DNA from: Mesorhizobium sp. B2-3-4
GTDB taxonomy: Bacteria; Pseudomonadota; Alphaproteobacteria; Rhizobiales; Rhizobiaceae
Assembly: GCF_006442315.1 (NCBI RefSeq)
Contig: NZ_VFVY01000002.1
Span: 248,001 to 312,000 of the forward strand
Direction of reading: 5' to 3'
DNA: 64,000 nucleotides
In this document: one piece after another, positions 1-10,100 of the stretch
Layout: each line of letters begins with the position of its first letter
Position numbering within the stretch: position 1 is the first letter of the stretch
Position numbers and translations under genes: made by a program
Notes under the pieces: generated by a model
The model's input: only the letters and a program-made list of their open reading frames with translations
Told to the model about the DNA's origin: nothing
Databases searched by the model: none

Positions 1-45
1 ATTGACGAACGTCTGTTCGAATCACGATGGCGTTGGAAGGTTTCG

Positions 46-969
46 GTGGCCGCTTCCCCGATCGGCGGTTACCGCCGGCATTCTGCTCGTATCCAATCGA
101 CCGAGCCCGCACATCGCGCCATTGCTGACTTGCGATCGGCGGCGCCGACGGCGGAAGGCCCTGTAACGGTGACACGCCGCGGATGCATATCCTTTTCGAG
201 GATGCGAGCGGGATCTCATGTCTTCCACGCCCGGCAGCACCTTTTGTATGTCGGACTTGAAGCCGCCTCCGGTGTCCGCGCCAAGGTGGGCGACGGCGCG
301 GATCGCGAATATGATGCGCCCGCGGGAAGCATCCTGTGGAAACCGTCTCACCTCGAAGCCCATCTTCACCTGTCGAAGGCACGCGAAAGCTCGATCGTCG
401 TCTTCACGGACGAGAACCTTTCGGAACTCGCGAAACAACAGTTTGGGGTCGAGGACATCAACTGGGGTGCGCCCCTTTCGGGCGCCCTCGATCTCAACGT
501 TCTGCGCATCGCGCAATTGCTTAGGGACGAACTCACCAATGATCAGGCAAACGGGCTTCTGGTCGAGTCGCTGATCGCGATACTCGGGGTCCATCTTCTT
601 CATGCCTACGCTTCTCCAGGCGTCAGACCGGATACCTTCAAAGGCGGGCTTGCCAAGCCGGCTGCCCGCAAACTGCAGAGCTATCTGCAGGCAAATCTCG
701 GCCAGAAGGTTTCCGTTGGCGAACTCGCGGCCATGGTCAATCTTTCGCCCAAGCATTTCACCCAGGCTTTCAGCCGGACCTTCGGCAAGGCGCCGCACCG
801 CTACCTCCGCGACCTGCGGCTCGACCATGCGGCCGGGTTGCTCGCGCAGCAGCGACTGACCATTGCCGAGGTTGCCTATCTCAGTGGGTTTTCCAGCCAG
901 AGCCACCTGACTGCCGCTCTGCAAAAGCACCGCCAGACAACGCCCACGCGGTTACGATCTTCAACATAA
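46..969 (+). CDS. AraC-family transcriptional regulator
   Basis: A DNA-binding regulator of about 307 residues. The C-terminal 100 residues form a double helix-turn-helix AraC domain: the first HTH includes VSVGELAAMVNLSPKHFTQA and the second includes LTIAEVAYLSGFSSQSHLTA. The N-terminal part (about residues 55-160) looks like a cupin-type ligand-sensing domain. The start is uncertain. GTG at 46 is used here, but the frame is open back to base 1, so the true start may lie outside the window. It is encoded 216 bp upstream of, and on the same strand as, the giant autotransporter gene, whose promoter region holds a tandem direct repeat of the kind AraC proteins bind. Control of the autotransporter by this protein is therefore a reasonable inference. 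Confidence 0.85.
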   Translation: MAASPIGGYRRHSARIQSTEPAHRAIADLRSAAPTAEGPVTVTRRGCISFSRMRAGSHVFHARQHLLYVGLEAASGVRAKVGDGADREYDAPAGSILWKPSHLEAHLHLSKARESSIVVFTDENLSELAKQQFGVEDINWGAPLSGALDLNVLRIAQLLRDELTNDQANGLLVESLIAILGVHLLHAYASPGVRPDTFKGGLAKPAARKLQSYLQANLGQKVSVGELAAMVNLSPKHFTQAFSRTFGKAPHRYLRDLRLDHAAGLLAQQRLTIAEVAYLSGFSSQSHLTAALQKHRQTTPTRLRSST

Positions 970-1078
970 GAAGCTGCTAAAACTTCAATTGTTAAGTCAT
1001 CATTAGCATTAACGAATTTTCATCTGTGACTATTGAGTAACACTGCTTGCGATACCTTGCATTTTTCCGCCAAGGGAT

Positions 1079-1118
1079 CGAACTTTTGTATAAAACGTCG
1101 AACCTTTGTGAAATACGG
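1079..1118 (+). promoter_or_regulatory. tandem 20-bp direct repeat, candidate AraC operator
   Basis: Two adjacent 20-bp units (1079-1098 and 1099-1118) both begin CGAAC, share TTTGT in the middle and end in ACG; 15 of 20 positions agree. Same-face spacing of two helical turns is typical of AraC-family operators. The repeat lies 68 bp before the autotransporter start codon, in an AT-richer gap. Binding by the neighbouring AraC protein is inferred. Confidence 0.5.
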
Positions 1119-1185
1119 CTTGACCTTTCCGTGCCTTGTTTACGGTAAGTGGCTTGATTCTATGAGCTTTTATTAGAATTTACTT

Positions 1186-4100
1186 ATGGGGGCGGAGATG
1201 GCTGGATCGACCAGGCGTGGAGCAATCCATGGCCAGGGGGAAGCGCCCCAACGGCTGGTCCGCGGCGGCCGGATGACAAAATGGAAGGGCGAAGCGGCGA
1301 GCTTTGCCCCTTATGCGGCGCAGCTTGCCCTCTCCGCCGCACGGGCGTCCGCCATCTCGCTGTTGCCCGCGGCCATGCTTATGGCACTGGCCGCCGGCAT
1401 GGCCGTCGCCGCCGACAGATATTGGGACCCGAACAGCACGGCGACCGGAACAGGCGGCACCGGGACCTGGAACGTCAGCGCCAATCAGTGGAGCCCGAAC
1501 GCCGACGGCGTCAGCGGCCCCTACACGCCATGGAGCAATGCCGCGCTCGACAACGCCATCTTCGGCGGCGTCAATGGCACGACCGCCACGGTGACGCTGG
1601 GCGCGCCGGTCACCGCGAACAGCCTCACCATCAACGCCAACACAACCTACACCGTTACGGGCAACACGCTGACGCTCGCCGGCGCCACGCCGACAATCAC
1701 GGTCAACGGCGCCGCGACCATCAGCTCGATCATCGCTGGCTCGGCGGGACTGACCAAGACAGGCGCGGGATCGCTGGTGCTGAGCGGCGCCAACACCTTC
1801 AGCGGTGGCGTCAATCTCACCGGCGGGTTGCTTCTCCTCAACGACGATTCGTCACTCGGCGCCGCCAGCAACGGCATCACACTCTCCTCGGGCGCTAATC
1901 TGCGGACCACCGGCGCGCTCGCCGCGAGCCGCGTCGTTACGCTGCTCTCCGGCACCGCCGGCATTGGCGGCGGCGTCGGCTCGGCCCACTTCACCGGGGC
2001 CGGCGGCATTTCCCTGATCGCGCAAACGGTGATGAGCGACGACAGCAACGATTTCACCGGGGCGGTTTCTACCGACAGCTTCAATCTGTACTTCTCATCG
2101 ATCGGCAATCTGGGCGAGGCAAGCGCACTCGGCGCGGCGACCACTGTCGCCAACGGCACGGTCTTCGTGCGCAACGCCGCCGCCGTTTATACCGGCAGCG
2201 GTGATACCTCGAACCGCAGCTGGAACATGGCGCCCAGCGCCGGCTCTTCCGTCCTGACAAATCAGGGAACCGGCACGCTAACCGTGACCGGCGACATGGC
2301 AGCGGGCGGCGGATTTGCACAATCTGTCATTTTGAACGCGCAGACCGCGGATCTGGCGGTGCTGGGCGTCATCAGCAGCAACCTTGCAACGCGGCCATTC
2401 ATTTTCACCGGCGGCGGGACAAGCCGCACCGTCACATTGGGTGGCGCCAACACCTTTGGCGGTCCCGTCACGATCCAGACCGTCACTGTGAAGGCCAACT
2501 CGCTGGCAAACCAGGGCGTCGCCAGCGCGCTGGGTTCGGGCTCATTCATCCTCCTCAACACCGGCGTATTGTCCTATACCGGCGCGGCGGCCAGCATGGA
2601 CCGCGCAATGTCGATCAACGGAGCCAGCGCCATCCTGAACGACGGCACCGGCTCGCTGGCGCTGAGCGGCGCGACCTCGTTCAATACAGCCAATCCCGGC
2701 GACACCCTCACGCTTGGCGGCAGCTTCGCGGGCAGCAACACATTCTCCGGCGGGCTTTCTGGCAACGGCAATCTGGTCATGAACGGCGCGGCGGGCAGCA
2801 CATGGGTGCTCAGCGGCGCCAACAGCTATGTCGGCTCGACCACCGTCACCAGCGGAACGCTGCGTGCCGGCAACGCCACTGCCTTCGGCGCGCCCAATGC
2901 GGTGATCGTCAATGGCGGCACGCTCGACCTCAACGGCTTTGACACCACGGCCACCTCGTTTTCCGGCACGGGCGGAAGCGTGACGCTCAACGGCGCCGAC
3001 CTGACGGTCAACAGCGCCGCCAGCACCAGCTATGCCGGCGTCATCGCCGACGGCGTCACCGGAGGCGGTGGGCTCATCAAGCGCGGCACCAGCACGCTGA
3101 CGCTGACCGGGGCAAATACCTATAGCGGCGACACCACGGTCAATGGCGGCACGCTGGCGCTGAACTTCGCTGCCCCAGGCGCACCGGCCAGCAACATCAT
3201 CTCAGGCGCGTCCGGCCTCAACATGGCCGGCGGCGTGGTCACGTTGACCGGCGCGGCGGGCGTGGCAAACAGCCAGACCTTCGATGGCCTCAACGTCAGC
3301 GCCGGCAACAATCAGATCGTCACCACGGCTGGCGCCGGCGGCAGCATGACGCTGAATCTCGGCGCCATCACCCACACTGGCGGCCTGCTCGATTTCACCT
3401 TGCCGACGAGTGGCACCATCACCACGACCAATGGCGACGGCGCGCTGAGCTGGGCGACCGTCAACGGCACCGATTATGCACAGGTTAGCAGCGGCCTCAT
3501 CACCGCCTTCACCGCCTATGCCAACAAGGACAATGCCAGCACCTGGCTGACCGGCGACGTCGTCAGCGATGCAGGCGGGGCGCCAAACACGCCGTTCACC
3601 AACACCGTCAGCGGCAACGTCCAGCTCGGCGGCCTCAAATACACCGCCGCGGCCAATTCCATCGTCACCGTCGGCGCCGGCAACACGCTCGGGGTCGATG
3701 GCACGATCATCATCAGCGCCAGCGTCAACAACGCCAGCCAGACCATCACCGGCGGCTCGATCACCGGCGCGGCCGGCGGTGGCACGCTGGGCGTGCTCGA
3801 CAACAGCACCGGCACCGGCACCTTCACCATCCAGTCGGCGATCGTCGACAACGGCGGCGCCACAAGCTTCGCCAAGGGCGGCGCCGGCAAGGTCGCGCTG
3901 ACCGGCGCGAACAGCTATACCGGGGGCACGACAATCAGCGGTGGCACATTGGCGATCGACAACGTCGCCAATGGCGGCAGCGCCAGCAGCATCGGCGCGT
4001 CGAGCGCGGATTCGGCGAACCTGGTGCTGGAGAGCGGTACGCTGCAATATACCGGCGTCGGCGCGGGCACGACCGATCGCGGCTTCACCCTGGTCAATGG

Positions 4101-7100
4101 CGGTGCGCCGCGGACGATCCAGGTCGACAGCGGCAATCTGAGCTTCGGCGGCGTGGTTGTCGGCTCGGACGATGCCGGGTTCAGTAAGACCGGCGCCGGC
4201 ACGCTGACGCTTGCGAACGCCGCCAACACCTATACCGGCGCCACCACCATCTCGGGCGGCATCCTATCGGTAAACACGCTGGCCAATGGCGGTGTGGCGA
4301 GCGGCATCGGCGCATCGTCGTCGGATGCTGCGAACCTCGTGATCCGGACCGGCGGGACGTTGCAATATACCGGGGCGACGACGAGTACCGATCGCGGCCT
4401 GACGCTCAGTGGGATCGCAGGCGGTACGATCGATGTCGCCAACGCGGCTACCACCCTTACGGTCGGTGGCACGGTGGTTGGCGCCGTGCCGTTCCATAAA
4501 GCCGGTGCCGGCACCCTGGTTTTTTCGGGCACCAATTCCAACACCGGCCCGACATTCATTGACGGCGGCACATTGCGGGCTGGATCGACGCAGGCCTTTG
4601 GCGGCCCCGCTGCCATGAATTTGGCGGATGCCGCTGGCGTCACGCTCGACCTCGCCGGTTTCAACAACAAGGTCGGTGGCTTGTCGGGAGGCGGCGCGAA
4701 TGGCGGCACCGTGCGCCTCGGCGGAGCGACCCTGACGATCGGCGGGACAACCGTCAGCTTCAACGGCGCCATCACCGGCGCCGGCGGTATCACCAAGGAC
4801 AACACCAGCACGCAGACCTTTGTCGGCTGCAACAACACCTATACCGGCGCGACAAATGTCATTGGCGGCACGCTCAGCGTCGACTGCCTTGCCAATGGCG
4901 GGCAGGCGAGCGGCATCGGCGCCTCGACCAGCGCTTCCGCCAATCTTGGCCTGAGCAACGGCATCCTGGCCTATACCGGCGGCAGCGTGGCCATCGACCG
5001 GGGGATCACGCTCGTTGGTATCGGCGCAATCAATGTGGTGAATGCCTCCACCGTGCTCGGAATAAGCGGGCCGATCGTGGGCGCCGGCTTGCGCAAAGAC
5101 GGCGCTGGCACGCTCGTCCTGTCCGGCAACAACACCTATACCGGCATCACTACGGTCACAGGGGGCATTTTGCGCGCCGGCTCCAGCACCGCCATCGGTG
5201 CGGGCGGATTTGGCCTGAACAACACCGCCGGTGTCGCGCTCGACCTCAACAATTTCAACACCTCCATCTCCTATCTCAATGGCGGTGGCGCCATAGGCGG
5301 CAACATCACGCTTGGCACGGCAACGCTGACGATCGCCTCGAACGTCACCGCAGCCAGTTTTGCCGGCGCGATCAGCGGCAGCGGCGGGCTCATCAAGGGC
5401 GGAACCGTCACCCAGGCGCTCACCGGCTGCGCCAGCTCCTATACCGGCACCACCACCGTCAGGGGCGGCGTGCTACAGGTCTCCTGCCTTGCCGATGGCG
5501 GCGTCAACAGCACAATCGGCGCGTCGAGCAACGGTGCCGCCAATCTCGTCCTCACCGGCGGCACCCTGCAATATGTCGGGGCCGGCGACAGCACGGATCG
5601 CCTGTTCACATTGGGCGCCTCGGCCGGCAGCCGGCTCGAATCCTCCGGCACCGGTGCGATCGCCTTCACGAATACCGGAGCGATCGCGTTCTCGGCTCCC
5701 GGCACGAGCCAGGCGCTGGCGCTCGGCGGCACCAACACCGGCAACAACAGCCTTGCCGCGCAGATCACCAACAACGCCGCCGGCGTGACCTCGCTGACCA
5801 AGGACGGGGCCGGCACCTGGATCCTCAACAATCAAAACAGCACCTACACCGGCGTCACCACGATCAATGGCGGCGTGCTCGGCGTCAGCAAGCTGGCCAA
5901 TGGCGGCCAGGCGAGCAGCCTCGGCGCGTCGTCCAACGCGGCCTCGAACCTCGTCATCGGCAACGGCTCGACGCTGCGCTACACCGGTGCCGGCGACACG
6001 ACGGACCGCCTGTTCACGCTTTCCGCCGGCACCAGCTTCATTGAATCGTCGGGCAGCGGCGCGATCGTCTTCAGCAACACCGGTTCTGCAACTTACTCAG
6101 GCACAGGCAACCGTACGCTCGCGCTCGGCGGCACCAATACCGGCCTCAATACGATGGGCGGCACCATCATCGACGGCCCGGGCGGCCAGACCACGCTGGC
6201 CAAGAACGATGCCGGCACCTGGGTGCTGACCGGCAACAACACCTTCACCGGCAACACCGTCATCAATGGCGGCAATCTGATGATCGGCAATGGTGGCACC
6301 AGCGGCAATGCAGGCGCCGGCAATGTCATCATCACGGATGCCAATTCGACGCTGTCGTTCAACCGCAGCGACATTTTCAACTTCACCGGCACGATCAACC
6401 CCGATCCGCAAGCCGCCATCGGAACCATCGCGCAGATCGGCACCGGCACCACCGTGTTGACGGCGACAAACAAGATCGGTGCCACCGCCATCAGCGCCGG
6501 CACACTGCAGGTGAACGGCGCGCTGACGACGCCGACCATCGCGATGACCGGGACCGGCGCGCTTACCGTCAACGGTACGGTCGGAGCCGGCGCCGGCGGC
6601 TTCTCGGCTATCATCGGCGACGGCGGCGCATCCACGATCACCATCGCTACCGGCGGCACGCTGCGCGGCAATGGTGATCTTGGCGCCGGCAACGACACGG
6701 TCAATGTCAGCGGCACGCTCGATACAGGCGCCGCAAAGCTCAATCTCGGCGCCGGCAACGACACGCTCGTGCTCAACGACAGCGCCGTGTTCAGCGGCGC
6801 TGGCGTCGATGCCGGCACCGGCGGCGAAACCGGCGCGGGCGACACGCTGCAAGTGGTGACCGCCGCCGGGAGCACGCTTGACGCGGCCAATGTCAGCAAT
6901 TTCGAAAGCCTCTCCAAACAGGGCGCCGGCACGCTGACGCTGACCGGCAACCACGCTTTCAGCGGCGGCACGACAATCTCGGGCGGCACCCTGCAGATCG
7001 GCAACGGCGCCGTCGCCGGCGCGCTGACGACGCCTGGTGTGACCAACAACGGCACGCTCGTCTTCAATCTCAATAACGACTACGTCTTCAACGGAGCCAT

Positions 7101-10100
7101 TTCCGGTACAGGTGCGGTCAACAAGCTCGGCACCGGCGTCACCACGCTGACCGGCAACAACAGCTATGCCGGGGCGACCAACGTCAATGCCGGCACGCTG
7201 CTCGTCAACGGCAACCAGTCCGGCGCCACGGGACCGACGACGGTCGCGGCCGGCGCGACGCTGGGTGGCACCGGCACGATCGGCGGCAGCGTCACCGTCG
7301 CCGATGGCGGCACGCTGGCGCCTGGCGCTGCCGGCAATTCTCCCGGGACACTGACCATCGCCGGCAACCTGGCGCTCGGCAATTCCAACCTGAAGGTCAA
7401 TTTCGGCCAGGCAGACGTCGTCGGCGGGCCGCTCAACGACGCCATCAATGTCGGCGGCAACCTCACCCTCGACGGCACGCTCAACGTGACACAAAGCCCG
7501 GGCGGCACACTCGGACCCGGCATCTATCGCGTCATCAGCTACAACGGCTCGCTGACAGACAACGGTCTCAATGTCACCGATGCGAACTATTTCGTACAGA
7601 CATCGGTCGCCAACCAGGTCAATCTGGTCAACTCGACGGGCCTGACGCTGAGCTACTGGGATGGCGACGCCGGTCCGCATTCCGACGGTGTCGTCAATGG
7701 CGGCAACGGCTCCTGGCAGGCCGCCGGCGACCAGAACTGGACCGACATCGGGGGCGTCTTCGCCGCGCCTTTCGCCAATGGCAGTTTCGCCGTCTTCCAG
7801 GGAACCGCCGGCACCGTCACGGTCGACAACACGAACGGCCAGGTGCAGGCGGCGGGCATGCAGTTCGCCAGCAACGGCTATGTCGTCCAAGGCGCGGGCA
7901 TCGAGCTGGTGGGAGGATCGAGCACGATCCGCGTTGGCGACGGCACGGCGGCCGGCGCCGGCTATACCGCCACCATCGCGGCAAATCTCGGTGGCAACAG
8001 CCAACTGGTAAAGACCGATGCCGGCACGCTCGTGCTTTCCGGCACCAACAGCTATCAGGGCGGCACGGCGATCAACGGCGGAACACTGCGGATTGCGTCG
8101 GACACCAACCTCGGCGCCGCCTTGGGCGGCTTGAGCTTCAATGGCGGCACGCTCAACACGACCGCTGATGTCACCAGCACACGCGCGGTTACGCTCGCCG
8201 GCGCCGGCACATTCCAGACCAACGCCGGCACGACCACGATCTTGACCGGCAGCATCGCCGGCACGGGGACGCTGACCAAGGCCGGCGCCGGCACGCTGGT
8301 GCTCACCGTCAACAGCTACCAGGGCGGCACGGTCATCAATGGCGGCACCGTCGAGATACAAACCGATGCCGGTCTCGGCGATGCGGCCGGCAAGGTCAGC
8401 TTCGACGGCGGCACGCTGCACGTGACCGGGACGGTCCCGCTTTCCACGCGCGACACGACGCTCAATGCCGGCGGCGGTACAATCACCGCCGACAATTCCG
8501 TGCAATGGGCCGGCACGATAAGCGGGTCCGGCGCCCTCACGGCGGGTGGCTCCGGGTTTCTCACCCTTGACGCCGACAACACCTATGCCGGCGGAACGAC
8601 CATTGTGGGTGGAGTTCTGCAGCTTGGCTCCGGCGGCACGACGGGATCGATCCTCGGTGATGTCGTCAATAACGGCAGTCTGGGTTTCAAACGCTCCGAT
8701 CTCTACAGCTTCGACGGTCTGATCTCCGGCAGTGGCCAGGTCATACAGGCCGGCACGGGCATCACGGTGCTCACCGCCGACAACACCTATGCCGGCACGA
8801 CGGGGGTCGCGGACGGCTCGCTCTACATCGACGGCGACCAGAGCGCTGCGACCGGACTGACCACCGTCAGCAACGCCACGCTGGGCGGCAACGGCACAAT
8901 TGGCGGCGATGTAAGCCTATCGCCGAACTCCACATTGTCCCCCGGTGGAGTTGGCGCCACTCCCGGCACGCTCACCATCAATGGCAACCTTCGACTTGGT
9001 GGCGCCAATCTGGACTATTCGTTCGGCCAGGCCGGCGTGGTCGGCGGCGCCTACAACGACCTGACCGTCGTGCATGGCGATCTAGTGCTCTCCGGGACGA
9101 TCAACGTCACCGAGGCGCCGGGCGGTAATTTCGGTTTGGGCATCTATCGAGTCATCAGCTACGATGGCCTGCTGACCGACCAAGGGCCCTCGACGACGTC
9201 GCCCGACTACAGCGTGCAGACCTCGATCGACCATCAGGTCAACCTCGTCAATACCGGCGGCCAATTGCTCAATTTCTGGGACGGCGCGGCCGGACCGAAA
9301 GCCGACGGAACGATCAACGGTGGCGACGGCACATGGCAGAATTCCGCCGGCAACGACAATTGGACCCTCGACGACGGGACCCTGAACGCCCCCTATCAAA
9401 ACGGCGTCTTCGCCATCTTCGCCGGCACTGCCGGCACGGTAAGCGTCGATAACAGCCTGGGAGACGTTCACTCCGGCGGCATGCAGTTCGCGACCGGCGG
9501 CTACACCATCGGCGGCAACGACATCACGCTCGACGGGCCGCAATCGACGATCCGCGTCGGCGACGGCACGCTGCCTGGCGCAGCCTATGTCGCGACGATC
9601 AATTCCAACCTCACCGGCGCCAGCCAGTTGGTGAAGACCGATCTCGGCACGCTCGTGCTCGGCGGGGCCAACAGCTACATAGGCGGCACCGCCATCAACC
9701 AGGGCACGCTGCAGATTTCAGACGATGCCAATCTTGGCGACGCGGCCGGGGACCTGAGCCTGGACGGCGGCACGACGCTGCACACCACCGCGGCCTTCGC
9801 CTCCGCGCGCGACATCGCCCTGACCGCCGGCACCGGCACATTCCAGGCCGATGCGGACCTTACCTTGTCGGGGCTGATCACCGGCGCCGGCGGGCTCGCC
9901 AAGACCGGGAATGGCGCGCTGACCCTGACCGGTGCGAACAGCTATGCCGCGGCGACGAATGTGACGGCCGGCGGCCTCTATGTCGATGGCGACAACAGCG
10001 CGGCGATAGGGGCCGTCTCCGTCGCCGGCGGCGCCACGCTTGGCGGCAAGGGCACGATCGGCGGCGACGTGACGATCGCCGACGGGGCGACCTTGTCGCC

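Noticed and set aside
6097..8505. An 802-codon minus-strand open frame inside the autotransporter gene, and several shorter ones
   Set aside because: It is the antisense shadow of GC-rich repetitive coding sequence, shows no family resemblance, and has no promoter or ribosome binding site.
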